Assembly: GCF_014197145.1 (NCBI RefSeq)
Contig: NZ_JACIEZ010000006.1
Span: 62,001-126,000 of the forward strand
DNA length: 64,000 nt
Reading direction: 5' to 3'
Origin: Gellertiella hungarica
GTDB lineage: Bacteria > Pseudomonadota > Alphaproteobacteria > Rhizobiales > Rhizobiaceae
Every line of letters starts with the position of its first letter. Position 1 is the first letter of the stretch. The position numbers and the translations under genes are program-made. Positions 37,976 to 48,766 of this stretch are shown one piece after another. The notes under the pieces were generated by a model, which saw only the letters and a list, made by a program, of their open reading frames with translations, ran no database searches and had not been told where the DNA came from.

Positions 37976-38908
37976 ATGTCCAAACCGCGCAAACCCAAGG
38001 GCCGCAAGATTTCCGGCTGGCTGATTCTCGACAAGCCCTATGATTTCGGCTCCACGGAAGCCGTCTCGAAGATCAAGTGGCTGTTCAAGGCCGAGAAGGC
38101 CGGCCATGCCGGCACGCTCGATCCGCTCGCATCGGGCATGCTGCCGATCGCGCTCGGCGATGCCACCAAGACCGTGCCCTATGTCATGGACGGACGGAAG
38201 GTCTACGAATTCACCGTCACCTGGGGCGAGGAGCGGGCCACCGACGACATGGAGGGCGACGCCGTCGCCACCGCGGACATCCGCCCCCCGGAAGAGGCGA
38301 TCCGGGCGCTCCTGCCCCGGTATACCGGCACGATCCAGCAGGTTCCGCCGCAGTTCTCCGCCATCAAGATCGACGGAAACCGCGCCTACGATCTCGCCCG
38401 CGACGGCGAGGTGATCGAGATCCCGGCCCGCGAGGTGACGATCCACCGCCTGACGCTGCTTGCCTGCCCGGATGCCAACACCGCCCATTTCGAGGTGGAA
38501 TGCGGCAAGGGCACCTATGTGCGGTCGCTTGCCCGCGACATGGGCCGCGATCTCGGCTGCTACGGCTATATCTCCGGGCTTCGCCGCACCTTCGTCGCCC
38601 CCTTCGCCGAGAAGAGCATGGTGCCGCTTGCGACACTCGTGGAGCTCGAGGCGATCGAGAACCAGGAGGAGCGGCTTGCCGCCCTCGACGCCTTCCTCAT
38701 CGACACGGGCGAGGCGCTGTCCGATCTGCCGCATCTCGCCGTCTCGGAAGACCAGGCGCAACGCCTGCGCATGGGCAATCCCATCATCCTGCGCGGCCGC
38801 GATGCCCCGCTTCCCGCACCCGAAGCCTATGCGACCGCGCGCGGCCAGCTGATCGCCATCGGCGAGATCGCCGAGGGGGAATTCCGCCCGCGCCGGGTCT
38901 TTGCCTGA
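37976..38908 (+). CDS. truB: tRNA pseudouridine(55) synthase
   Basis: Makes pseudouridine 55 in the T loop of tRNAs and acts as a tRNA chaperone. The 310-aa protein has the catalytic Asp49 in [19 protein letters not shown], the [14 protein letters not shown] segment, and [16 protein letters not shown], all family signatures. A C-terminal PUA-like domain is expected from about residue 250. The rbfA-truB-rpsO-pnp order is the common bacterial one; here a hydrolase gene is inserted between truB and rpsO. Confidence 0.97.
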   Translation: MSKPRKPKGRKISGWLILDKPYDFGSTEAVSKIKWLFKAEKAGHAGTLDPLASGMLPIALGDATKTVPYVMDGRKVYEFTVTWGEERATDDMEGDAVATADIRPPEEAIRALLPRYTGTIQQVPPQFSAIKIDGNRAYDLARDGEVIEIPAREVTIHRLTLLACPDANTAHFEVECGKGTYVRSLARDMGRDLGCYGYISGLRRTFVAPFAEKSMVPLATLVELEAIENQEERLAALDAFLIDTGEALSDLPHLAVSEDQAQRLRMGNPIILRGRDAPLPAPEAYATARGQLIAIGEIAEGEFRPRRVFA

Positions 38909-38973
38909 GCCAGGCGCTTTTGCTACCTTCCTTCCGGCGGCCTCATGAAGAGGCCGCGAAAGGGAGAAGGACG

Positions 38974-39819
38974 ATGCTGAAATCCCTGCTTGCCGGACTG
39001 GTGGTGACCCTCGGCCTCTTTTCGGCCGCCCATGCCGATGACCGGTGGAAGACCCTGCCGGATATCCCGCCCATGCCCAAGGCAGACCGGTCGGGCTATG
39101 CCGACGTCAACGGAATACGCATGTTCTACGCCACCTATGGCAAGGGCGATCCGGTGCTCCTGATCCATGGCGGCCTCGGCTTCTCCGATGTCTGGGCGCA
39201 TCAGGTGGAGGATCTGGCGAAGGATCACCTGGTGGTGGTGGCCGACAGCCGCGGCCACGGGCGCTCCACCCGCACCACCGAGCCCTTCGGCTACGATCTG
39301 ATGACCTCCGACTACGTGGCGCTGATCGACCATCTGAAGCTCGGCAAGGTCACGCTGGTCGGCTGGTCGGACGGCGGCATCATCGGCATCGACATGGCGA
39401 TGAAGAACCCCGACCACCTCACCCGGGTGATTGCCCATGCGGCCAATGTGACCGTGGACGGGGTGAAGGCCGACGTGATGGAGAACAAGACCTTCTCCGA
39501 CTACATCAACCGCGCCGGCGAGTACTACAAGACGCTCTCGCCGACGCCGAACGAATATGACGCCTTCGTCAACCAGATCTCGGCCATGTGGATGAGCCAG
39601 CCCGCCTGGACGCCTGACATGCTCGGCAAGATCACCGTGCCGGTCACGATCGTGATCGGCGATCACGACGAGGCGGTGAAGCAGGATCACACCGAACAGA
39701 TGGCGAAGGACATTCCCGGCGCGAAGCTGGTGATCCTCAAGGATGCCAGCCATTTCGCCATGCTGCAGGATCCGGCAGGCTACAATGCCATGATCCGGCA
39801 GGCGATGGCCGGAAACTAG
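38974..39819 (+). CDS. Exported alpha/beta hydrolase
   Basis: A 281-aa hydrolase with a signal peptide ([21 protein letters not shown], cleavage before DDRW). The fold has the oxyanion segment [16 protein letters not shown], the nucleophile elbow GWSDGG (Ser), an acid in IGDHDEAVK and the catalytic His in ASHFAML, so the triad is complete. It is probably periplasmic. The substrate is unknown; the closest families include proline iminopeptidase-like and haloperoxidase-like hydrolases. The gene sits between truB and rpsO, as a lineage-specific insertion in a conserved operon. Confidence 0.87.
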   Translation: MLKSLLAGLVVTLGLFSAAHADDRWKTLPDIPPMPKADRSGYADVNGIRMFYATYGKGDPVLLIHGGLGFSDVWAHQVEDLAKDHLVVVADSRGHGRSTRTTEPFGYDLMTSDYVALIDHLKLGKVTLVGWSDGGIIGIDMAMKNPDHLTRVIAHAANVTVDGVKADVMENKTFSDYINRAGEYYKTLSPTPNEYDAFVNQISAMWMSQPAWTPDMLGKITVPVTIVIGDHDEAVKQDHTEQMAKDIPGAKLVILKDASHFAMLQDPAGYNAMIRQAMAGN

Positions 39820-39841
39820 GCCGGAGCATCTGCCGCACCGC

Positions 39842-39866
39842 GGGCGCCCCGTTCGGGGCCCCCTTT
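39842..39866 (+). terminator. Candidate terminator after the hydrolase gene
   Basis: Imperfect stem: GCCCC (39846-39850) / GGGGC (39855-39859) extended by GGG/CCC after one mismatch, loop GTTC, then CTTTCCTTT. Weak T run, so termination may be partial. Confidence 0.45.
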
Positions 39867-40004
39867 CCTTTCGCGGCCGAATGGCGTATAGGCTGCGGCA
39901 GCTTGGCAGAGCCGTCACCCGGCATGCCCTGCTTTTCACGGCCAAGGCTGGACGACATCCCGGCTTCTGGCGCCCTCATTCCTCTCAACCGAAAGGATCA
40001 TCCG

Positions 40005-40274
40005 ATGTCGATCACTGCTGAGCGCAAGGCTGCGCTGATCAAGGAATACGCAACCGCCGAAGGCGACACCGGTTCTCCGGAAGTCCAGGTGGCCATCCTG
40101 ACCGAGCGGATCAACAACCTGACCGGCCACTTCAAGGACCACAAGAAGGATAACCATTCCCGCCGTGGCCTGCTGAAGCTGGTTTCCAGCCGCCGTTCGC
40201 TTCTTGACTACCTCAAGAAGAAGGACGAAGCCCGTTACTCGAAGCTGATCGCTTCGCTGGGTATCCGCCGCTAA
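40005..40274 (+). CDS. rpsO: 30S ribosomal protein S15
   Basis: Primary binder of 16S rRNA helices 20-22, bridging to the 50S subunit. The 89-aa sequence [20 protein letters not shown] is typical of S15, as are [35 protein letters not shown] and the end LIASLGIRR. The gene is followed by a strong terminator and then pnp, the usual order. Confidence 0.99.
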   Translation: MSITAERKAALIKEYATAEGDTGSPEVQVAILTERINNLTGHFKDHKKDNHSRRGLLKLVSSRRSLLDYLKKKDEARYSKLIASLGIRR

Positions 40275-40281
40275 GACCTTT

Positions 40282-40318
40282 CCGGCGGGTGTGGCCGATG
40301 CCGCACCCGCCGGTTTTT
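40282..40318 (+). terminator. Terminator after rpsO
   Basis: Ten-bp outer stem CCGGCGGGTG (40282-40291) / CACCCGCCGG (40304-40313) extended inward by GGC/GCC, then TTTTTC. In enteric bacteria the rpsO-pnp gap also holds a partial terminator that lets some transcripts read into pnp. Confidence 0.88.
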
Positions 40319-40607
40319 CTTCCGGCCCGCAAGGGCCCGAACGATGCCTTCCGCCCGTCCGCCGCGGCCCCCGACGAGGGGCAGGAGCGGAAACACGGAA
40401 GATGGCAGGCCGGATGGGCCGGATCTGCCAGGATAAACCGATGGCCTGTCATGGGGCAGGATTGCCGGATGCTTGCGGGACGTTTCACGGTCCCGGTGAA
40501 AGAAGCCTCCCGTTGTCTTGCCCGTGATGCGCCTCACGACCGGTGACGGAGCGTGCATGAGACCGGCCCAGATGGCCGTCATGCCCCGTCGCCATGAAGG
40601 ACAAGAC
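40319..40607 (+). other. pnp leader region
   Basis: No gene in this stretch. A 6-bp stem-loop CGGGAC (40476-40481) / GTCCCG (40490-40495) and a possible imperfect pairing of ATGCGC (about 40528) with GCGTGCAT (about 40552) lie upstream of pnp. In E. coli the pnp leader is cut by RNase III and used for autoregulation. The structure here is only suggestive. Confidence 0.4.
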
Positions 40608-42755
<2,148 letters not shown>

Positions 42756-42780
42756 CCGGCCCTTCCGAGCCGACAATCAG

Positions 42781-42805
42781 GGGGCGCGGGTTTTTCCCGC
42801 GCCCC
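42781..42805 (+). terminator. Hairpin after pnp
   Basis: Perfect 10-bp stem GGGGCGCGGG (42781-42790) / CCCGCGCCCC (42796-42805) with loop TTTTT, 26 bases after the pnp stop. No T run follows it, so it may act as an mRNA 3' stabiliser or a factor-assisted terminator. Confidence 0.6.
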
Positions 42806-42875
42806 GTTCCGTATCTGCGCATGGGTGGGGAAGTGATGCCGATCGGCGCCCCTGCCGCGAACGAGAGAGACCACC

Positions 42876-43892
42876 ATGGCCCGTGAGACGCTGAAGACCC
42901 TCTTCCATCCCTTTGCCAGCGGAACCGTCGAGCCGCCCGCAGAAGGCGAGCGGGTGCTGTTTCTGGGGGCAGAGGCCGGTTATCCGGTGCCGGACGGCTT
43001 CGGGGCCGCCATCGTGGCCGTCCAGGGCTTCCGGCCGCTCTATCGCCGGCTCGAGGCGCAGCGCGTCGACGTTCATCCCGCCCTTCCCGAAGGCCCCTTC
43101 GATGCCGGCCTGATGCTGCTCAACAAGCATCGCGGCGAGAACGAGAGCCGGCTGGCGACGCTCCTGACGCGCGTGAAGCCCGGTGGGCTCGTCGTTCTTG
43201 CGGGCTCGAAGGAAGACGGCATCCAGCCGATGCGCAAGCTGCTGACGCAGCTCGGCATCGCCTTCGACCACATGCCGAAATATCACGGGGTTGCCTGCTG
43301 GTTCACGGTTCCCGAAGACGCCGCCGCGCTCTCAGGGCGCCTTGCCCGCCCGCAAGGCCTCGTTGCCGGCCGCTTCCGCACCGCGCCCGGCATGTTCAGC
43401 CACGAGCGCCCCGACGAGGGTTCGGAACTCCTGGCCTCGCGCCTGCCGGCCGATTTCGACGGCAATGCCGCGGATTTCGGCGCAGGCTGGGGTTTCCTCT
43501 CGGTGGCGCTGGCGGAGAAATCGCCGCGCACCGCCCGCATCGATCTCTTCGAGGCCGATCACGCGGCGCTCGAGGCCGCGCGCGAGAACCTCGCCGCCAT
43601 CGTGCCCGATCTGCAGGCCCGCTTCTTCTGGCAGGATCTTGCCGCCGAAGAGGTCAAGGAACGCTATGACATGGTGATCATGAACCCGCCCTTCCACGAA
43701 GGCCATGCGGCGGAACCCGGCCTCGGCCAGGCGATGATCCGCGCCGCGATCAAGGCGCTGCGCCCCGGTGGCCGGCTGATGCTGGTGGCCAATCGCGGCC
43801 TGCCCTACGAGCCGATCCTTGCGGAGGGTCTGCGCGAGAGCGGCGAGACCTGCCGCAATGCCCGCTTCAAGGTGCTGTGGGGCCGGAAGTGA
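42876..43892 (+). CDS. rsmC: RsmC/RlmG-type 16S rRNA guanine-N2 methyltransferase
   Basis: A class I SAM-dependent methyltransferase of 338 aa with a duplicated fold. The N-terminal half is a degenerate methyltransferase domain. The C-terminal half has the SAM-binding loop ADFGAGWGFLSVAL (about 196-209) and the catalytic NPPF motif (VIMNPPFHEGHA, about 268-279). In E. coli RsmC makes m2G1207 of 16S rRNA. RlmG (23S) has the same layout, so the exact target is inferred. Start at 42876 (MARETLKTLFHPFAS). It is separated from the convergent transporter operon by a strong terminator. Confidence 0.85.
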   Translation: MARETLKTLFHPFASGTVEPPAEGERVLFLGAEAGYPVPDGFGAAIVAVQGFRPLYRRLEAQRVDVHPALPEGPFDAGLMLLNKHRGENESRLATLLTRVKPGGLVVLAGSKEDGIQPMRKLLTQLGIAFDHMPKYHGVACWFTVPEDAAALSGRLARPQGLVAGRFRTAPGMFSHERPDEGSELLASRLPADFDGNAADFGAGWGFLSVALAEKSPRTARIDLFEADHAALEAARENLAAIVPDLQARFFWQDLAAEEVKERYDMVIMNPPFHEGHAAEPGLGQAMIRAAIKALRPGGRLMLVANRGLPYEPILAEGLRESGETCRNARFKVLWGRK

Positions 43893-43902
43893 CCGAATGA
43901 AG

Positions 43903-43929
43903 AAAGGGCGGCTCCGGGCCGCCCTTTTT
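43903..43929. terminator. Bidirectional terminator between rsmC and the transporter operon
   Basis: Stem GGGCGGC (43906-43912) / GCCGCCC (43918-43924) with flanking AAA and TTTTT. It works for rsmC on the plus strand and for the permease gene on the minus strand, whose stop codon (43931-43929) overlaps the T run. Confidence 0.88.
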
Positions 43930-44603
43930 CAATGCCCCTTCTCACTGCGGAACTTCCGCTCGAGCAGGCCGACGAGCCGCACCATCGGCCAGAGAATGGC
44001 GATGTAGATGAGAGCCGCGGCGATCAGCGGCGAGGGATTGGCAAAGAGCGCCTGCGCATTGTTCGCCTCCTTCAGGAGCTCCGGCAGGGCCACCGTCGAG
44101 GCGAGCGAGGTATCCTTGAACATCGAGACGCAGTTGCTGGTGGTGGGCGCCACGACCACCCGGAAGGCCTGCGGCAGCACGATCTTGTGCATCACCACCC
44201 GGAACGGCAGGCCGAGCGCTGCCGCCGCCTCGAACTGGCCCTTCGGAATGCTTTCGATGCCCGAGCGGAAGACCTCCGCCGAATAGGCCGCCATCACGAT
44301 CGACAGCGCGAGGATCGCCGAGGACCAGGAGGACAGGCTGATGCCGACGAAGGGTAGCGCGAAATAGATGAGGATCATCACCACCAGCACCGGTGCGGCG
44401 CGGAAGATGTCGATGAAGCCGATGGCCAGCAGGCGGAAGACCCGGGGCGCATAGAGCCGGACCAGCGCGATGAGCAGCCCGCCCGGCACCCCGATGCCGA
44501 TTGCGGCAAGCGCCAGAAGGAAGGTGTTGAGAAGCCCGCGCAGCAGGGCAGGCAGCGCGTCCTGCATCACGCCGGCATTGAAGAAGGTATCGATCAGCGA
44601 CAT
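43929..44603 (-). CDS. Polar amino-acid ABC transporter permease
   Basis: A 224-aa inner-membrane permease of the HisMQ type. It has about five transmembrane helices and the EAA loop (EAAAALGLPFRVVMHKIVLP, about residues 133-152) that contacts the ATPase. The ending is LVGLLERKFRSEKGH. I start at 44603 (MSLIDTFFNAGV), although an in-frame ATG at 44627 is possible. The matching solute-binding protein gene lies just upstream, 108 bases away across a hairpin. No ATPase gene is in this cluster, so it must be borrowed from elsewhere or lie outside the window. A single permease could act as a homodimer. Confidence 0.9.
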   Translation of the reverse strand: MSLIDTFFNAGVMQDALPALLRGLLNTFLLALAAIGIGVPGGLLIALVRLYAPRVFRLLAIGFIDIFRAAPVLVVMILIYFALPFVGISLSSWSSAILALSIVMAAYSAEVFRSGIESIPKGQFEAAAALGLPFRVVMHKIVLPQAFRVVVAPTTSNCVSMFKDTSLASTVALPELLKEANNAQALFANPSPLIAAALIYIAILWPMVRLVGLLERKFRSEKGH

Positions 44604-44668
44604 GAAGCCCCCACGCTTGTCGGTCATGCCTGGCCGGCCCGACGGCCGTCTCATGCATGCGCCGGTTG

Positions 44669-44693
44669 GCCGCGCCGGCAAAGCCGGCGCGGC
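44669..44693 (-). repeat. Intercistronic hairpin between binding-protein and permease genes
   Basis: Perfect 11-bp inverted repeat GCCGCGCCGGC (44669-44679) / GCCGGCGCGGC (44683-44693) with a 3-nt loop. There is no T run on the minus strand after it. Such REP-like hairpins after a binding-protein gene often protect the upstream mRNA from 3' exonucleases, giving more binding protein than permease. Confidence 0.7.
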
Positions 44694-44711
44694 TTTCGTC
44701 CCGTCAAGAAA

Positions 44712-45512
44712 TCAGGGCTTCGGAATGGGCTGTTCCGTCAGCGTGGAGCTGTCGGCCGGCGCATCGGTGCCGAACCACTTCTTGTGAATGGCGGCCATGG
44801 TGCCGTCCTTCTTCATCTCGGTGATGGCGGCATTGGCCTTCTCGAGCAGCGGATGGTCCTTGGTCATCATCAGCGCATATTGTTCGCCGGTCTTGATGCG
44901 CGACTTCACCGCGAGGTCGGTCATCTTGAGGAAGGCGTACTGCATGCCCGGCACGTCGGAGACGGCGGCATCGATGCGGCCGGCATTGAGGTCGAGCAGC
45001 ATGTCCTGCTGGGCGTTGTAGCCCTTCACTTCGGTGATGCCGAGCTTGTCCTTGTTCTCGTTCGACCACTTCTCGCCGGTCGAGCCGGAGAGCACGCCGA
45101 CGGTCTTGCCCTTGAGATCGGCTTCGGACGCCAGCGTCGCATCCTTCTTGGTGGCGATGCCCATGTCGGAATCGTAATAGGGCTGGGTGAAGGACTGGCT
45201 GCCCAGACGCTCCTTGGTGATGGTGATCGAGGAGATCGCCACGTCGATGCGCTTGGAGCTGGTGGCGGCGAAGAGCGCCTGGAATCCGAGATCGGAGAAT
45301 TCCGGCGTCAGGCCGAGGCGCTTGGCCACTTCGGCGGCGATTTCCGCCTCGAAGCCCTCGAAGGTGCCGCTCTCGTTCTTGAACTCGAAGGGCGGGTTGG
45401 AGGGATAGGAGCCGATCAGCAGCTTGCCTTCCTCGGCAGCCGCGAAATGCGGCATGGCGAACAGGCTGACCGCGGCGAAGAGGCCCATCACGGTACGGCG
45501 GGTATAGGACAT
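44712..45512 (-). CDS. Amino-acid ABC transporter substrate-binding protein
   Basis: A 266-aa periplasmic binding protein of the polar amino acid family (SBP_bac_3). The signal peptide is residues 1-26 (VMGLFAAVSLFAMPHFAAA). The mature part starts LLIGSYPSNPPFEFKNESG and has the family segment GFEAEIAAEVAKRLG and ISSITITKERLGSQSFTQPYYDS. The Arg and Asp residues that hold the amino acid alpha-groups are likely Arg in TKERL and Asp in IDAAVSD. The bound amino acid is unknown. It is in one direction with the aminotransferase and aldolase upstream, which suggests a substrate that is transaminated and then cleaved. Confidence 0.92.
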   Translation of the reverse strand: MSYTRRTVMGLFAAVSLFAMPHFAAAEEGKLLIGSYPSNPPFEFKNESGTFEGFEAEIAAEVAKRLGLTPEFSDLGFQALFAATSSKRIDVAISSITITKERLGSQSFTQPYYDSDMGIATKKDATLASEADLKGKTVGVLSGSTGEKWSNENKDKLGITEVKGYNAQQDMLLDLNAGRIDAAVSDVPGMQYAFLKMTDLAVKSRIKTGEQYALMMTKDHPLLEKANAAITEMKKDGTMAAIHKKWFGTDAPADSSTLTEQPIPKP

Positions 45513-45605
45513 GTCACTCTCCCAGTTTGTCAGGTTTCTAGGTGTTCCCCCGGCGATTGTTATGGATGCCCGCCGGTTCAGGCATGGGGTTCGGCGTGGC
45601 GCGCG

Positions 45606-46814
45606 TCAGGCGAGCGCGCCCACCATGCGGTCGAGTGCGCGGGCAATGTCGCCGCTGTCGCGGCACACGCACATGCGCAGGAAGGCGCGCGAGGCATCCC
45701 CGAAGAGATAGCCCGGCGCCAGGCCGACGCGCGCCTCCTCCAGGATGCGCCGGCAGGCATTGCGGGAATCGTCCTCCCCCTCGAAGGCGAAGAAGGCATA
45801 CATGCCGCCCTTCGGCTTCTCGGGCAGGATGATCCCCGGAATGGAGGACAGCCGCTCGTAGGTCATGTCGAGACCGGTCTTGATGAGCGTGCGGATCTCG
45901 TGGACCAGGGGCTCGCCATCGGTGATGGCGCGCGCGGCGGCGGCCTGCAGCACGGCGGGCGTGCCGCTGTTGATGTATTGCGTCATCGCGCCGAGCTGCG
46001 GCGCGACCGAGGAGGGATGGGTGAGCCAGCCGATGCGCCAGCCGGTCATCGCCCAGGCCTTGGAGAAGCTGTTGACGGACATCACCCGGTCGCCATCCTC
46101 TGCGAGCTGCAGGATGGAGGGCGCGACATCGCCGTCGAAATAGAGCCGGCCATAGACCTCGTCGGAGATGATCCAGATGCCGGTCTTGCGGCTGAAGTCC
46201 AGAAGCGCCTGCATCTCCTCGCGGCTTGCCGTCCAGCCCGTCGGATTGGAGGGGGTGGAGAGGAAGATCGCCCGGGTGCGCGCGTCGCAGGCATCGAACA
46301 GCCGGTCGAGATCGAGCCGCCAGTCCGTGTCGAAGCCGAGCGCCACAGGCCGCGGTTCGGCGGCGGAGAGATGGATGACGCTGTGGATGTTCGGCCATTG
46401 CGGGCCGACATAGACCACGTTCGAACCCGGATCGGCGACGAGCTGCACCGCCAGAAACAGCGCCTGCATGCCGCCCGGCGTCACCGTGGTGCGCTCCGCC
46501 GGCACGGGGCGGCCGTGAATGCGGGTCTGGTAGTCGGCAAGCGCCGTCGTCAGCCGGTCGAGACCGCGCATGTTCGGCACGTAGAAGGTCAATCCCTCGT
46601 CGAGCGCCTCCTTGGCGGCATCGCGGATGAAGGCGGGCGTGGTCATGTCGCCCTCGCCGTACCACAGCGGTATGACGTCGCCGATCTCGCGCGCGCGAAC
46701 GGCGAGCAGCGCGATATTCTCCGTCACGAGGTCGCGGATCTGTCCCCTGATGCCCTGAAATGCGAAGCGTTCCGGTGTCAGCCGGAGGCGCTCGAGCGCC
46801 GATACCTGTGTCAT
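45606..46814 (-). CDS. Pyridoxal-phosphate aminotransferase (class I)
   Basis: A 402-aa fold-type I aminotransferase. The PLP lysine is in SFSKAWAMTGWRIGW (about residue 246). Other conserved parts are STPSNPTGW, ISDEVYGRLYFDG and the Arg near the C-terminus (FLRMCVC) that binds the substrate carboxylate. The likely reaction is transfer of the amino group from an amino acid to 2-oxoglutarate or pyruvate. The aldolase gene 100 bases upstream and the amino-acid transporter downstream suggest that the product is a 2-keto acid with a hydroxyl at C4. The start has AAGGGA eight bases before it. Confidence 0.9.
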   Translation of the reverse strand: MTQVSALERLRLTPERFAFQGIRGQIRDLVTENIALLAVRAREIGDVIPLWYGEGDMTTPAFIRDAAKEALDEGLTFYVPNMRGLDRLTTALADYQTRIHGRPVPAERTTVTPGGMQALFLAVQLVADPGSNVVYVGPQWPNIHSVIHLSAAEPRPVALGFDTDWRLDLDRLFDACDARTRAIFLSTPSNPTGWTASREEMQALLDFSRKTGIWIISDEVYGRLYFDGDVAPSILQLAEDGDRVMSVNSFSKAWAMTGWRIGWLTHPSSVAPQLGAMTQYINSGTPAVLQAAAARAITDGEPLVHEIRTLIKTGLDMTYERLSSIPGIILPEKPKGGMYAFFAFEGEDDSRNACRRILEEARVGLAPGYLFGDASRAFLRMCVCRDSGDIARALDRMVGALA

Positions 46815-46913
46815 CCGCCATTCCCTTGCGGCAGGCAGCCCCGCTGCCCGCTCTTGTCATTTGCCCAGATCGTGCGGCAAATCCTGCCCGATTTCAAGCA
46901 GGAAGTTTTAAGT

Positions 46914-47726
46914 TTAAAGGACCGGTTCGGATGCCCCTTCGCCCGCGCCGCCGCCCGCAAGAGCGGCCCTGGCCATCAGCATTCCGCGCTCCACCGCGGC
47001 GGTAAGGAGCATGGCGTCGCTTCCCATGATGAAGAAGCGCATCCCCAGCGAAACATAGCGTTCGATGTTCTCGGGACCGGGGCGGAAGATGCCGAAGACG
47101 CGACCCTTCTCGCGGCAGACGGAAGCGATGCGGTCGATTGCGGCCTCCAGCGTCGGGCGCTCCGCTTCCGGCAGCGCCGAGAGCGACACGCCGAGATCGC
47201 CGGGGCCGATGAAGATCACGTCGATGCCCTCGACGGCGGCAATCGCATCGATATTGGCGAGACCCTCGGCATTCTCCACCTGGATGGAGACGAGCACCGA
47301 CCGGTTGGCCGCGCCGAGATAATCGGGAATGCGGTAGCCGTAGCCGGCAGCGCGGCCGGGACCGACGCCGCGCCGCCCGAGCGGCGGATAGCGGCAGGCC
47401 GAAACCACAGCCGCCGCTTCCGCGGCGGTCGAGACCATCGGCACCATGACGCCCCTCGCGCCCGCATCCAGCACGCTTGCGAGCGCTTCCGGCGCCTTTC
47501 CGGGCACGCGCACCATCACCGGCACCCGATGCACGTCGCCGGCACGGATGAGGTTTTCCAGGGCGCCCCGGCCGATCTGCGAATGCTCTCCGTCGAGGCA
47601 GATGAAATCCGGTTTGCCGAGGGCCATCACCTCCACCGCGGCGGGATGGGCGATGTTCGAGAAGAGGCCGATCTCGACCCGGCCGGAGAGGCAGGATTCG
47701 CGGAAGGAGGGCATGTCGTTTTCCAT
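46914..47726 (-). CDS. HpcH/HpaI family aldolase
   Basis: A 270-aa metal-dependent class II aldolase of the HpcH/HpaI (2,4-dihydroxyhept-2-ene-1,7-dioate / 2-keto-3-deoxy acid) family. It splits 4-hydroxy-2-oxo acids to pyruvate plus an aldehyde. The opening GLFSNIAHPAAVEVMALGKP and FICLDGEHS hold a catalytic His and the divalent-metal region. The metal ligands are in QVENAEGLANID (Glu) and IGPGDLGVSL (Asp). The Arg in PVMVRVPG binds the pyruvyl carboxylate. The start at 47726 (MENDMPS) is one choice; an ATG 12 bases later is possible. First gene of the minus-strand set. Confidence 0.87.
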   Translation of the reverse strand: MENDMPSFRESCLSGRVEIGLFSNIAHPAAVEVMALGKPDFICLDGEHSQIGRGALENLIRAGDVHRVPVMVRVPGKAPEALASVLDAGARGVMVPMVSTAAEAAAVVSACRYPPLGRRGVGPGRAAGYGYRIPDYLGAANRSVLVSIQVENAEGLANIDAIAAVEGIDVIFIGPGDLGVSLSALPEAERPTLEAAIDRIASVCREKGRVFGIFRPGPENIERYVSLGMRFFIMGSDAMLLTAAVERGMLMARAALAGGGAGEGASEPVL

Positions 47727-47899
47727 GGGGGACTCGCTTGGATGGCGGGGCAGGAGCGGCGGCGGCAGAAGGACCGCCAGCCGCGCCGAGCTTAGGCCGC
47801 GCCCCGCGCCTGCGGCAAGTGGCATTCGCCGCCATGGTTTCCTTGGCCGGAGCACTCGGCTATATCGGGAGCCTGAAAACGAGACACCCGGAGAACAGC

Positions 47900-48523
47900 A
47901 TGACCACCATCCGCTACCATGAAGGCGATATTTCCGCGGCGGATGCCGCCCGTTACACGGGGGCGATCGCCATCGATACGGAAACGCTCGGACTGGTTCC
48001 GCGCCGCGACCGGCTGTGCGTCGTGCAGCTTTCGCCCGGCGACGGAACGGCGGATGTGATTCGCATCGCTGCCGGCCAGAAGAGCGCGCCGAACCTGACC
48101 GCCCTTCTCGAGGACCCGGCACGGCTGAAGATCTTCCATTACGGCCGCTTCGACATCGCCGTCCTGTTTCACACCTTCGGCGTGACGACGGCGCCGGTCT
48201 TCTGCACCAAGATCGCCTCGCGCCTGTCGCGCACCTATACCGACCGGCACGGGCTGAAGGACAATCTGAAGGAACTGCTGGAGGTCGACATCTCGAAGGC
48301 GCAGCAATCCTCCGACTGGGCGGCCGAAACGCTCTCCCCGGCCCAGCTCGAATATGCGGCCTCGGACGTGCTGCATCTGCATGCGCTGATGGACAAGCTG
48401 TCGGCACGGCTCGACCGCGACGGACGCCGTGCCCATGCGGAAGCCTGCTTCGCCTTCCTGCCGACCCGCGCCAAGCTCGACCTGCTCGGCTGGGAAGAGA
48501 CGGACATCTTCGCCCACAGCTGA
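47900..48523 (+). CDS. nrnC: NanoRNase NrnC (DEDDy exonuclease, often labelled ribonuclease D)
   Basis: A 207-aa DEDDy-type 3'-5' exonuclease made of the nuclease domain alone. The catalytic residues are Asp26 and Glu28 (AIDTETLGL), Asp85 (YGRFDIAVL), Tyr152 and Asp156 (YAASDVLHL). Full-length RNase D has additional HRDC domains and about 375 residues, and these are absent. Short alphaproteobacterial proteins of this type are NrnC, which degrade diribonucleotides (including pGpG from cyclic di-GMP breakdown) and replace Orn. No Orn is in this window. Start at 47900, GAGAAC upstream. Confidence 0.85.
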   Translation: MTTIRYHEGDISAADAARYTGAIAIDTETLGLVPRRDRLCVVQLSPGDGTADVIRIAAGQKSAPNLTALLEDPARLKIFHYGRFDIAVLFHTFGVTTAPVFCTKIASRLSRTYTDRHGLKDNLKELLEVDISKAQQSSDWAAETLSPAQLEYAASDVLHLHALMDKLSARLDRDGRRAHAEACFAFLPTRAKLDLLGWEETDIFAHS

Positions 48524-48766
48524 TTTTTTTCGGGACGGTGCGGCCGGGGAGGATCTCGCCCGGCCCGCCGGAAAAGCCCGCAGCTTCAGCCCGTTCCGGC
48601 TTCCGGGGCGGGCATTTTCATGCGCCGCGGGGCCCCTGCGGCCCCGCACCCTTCAAACCGGATGTTAACCATTTTGCGGTGGACTTCGCCTTGCCGGCAC
48701 GCGCCCCGGGCACGCGCCGGCGAGCGGTAAAAGTTGTTTCATACCCGTATCCGTTTTGGGGGCGTT

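Noticed and set aside
38077-38973. An N-terminal extension of about 300 residues to the alpha/beta hydrolase
   Set aside because: It overlaps truB in another frame. The hydrolase has a good signal peptide and ribosome site at 38974.
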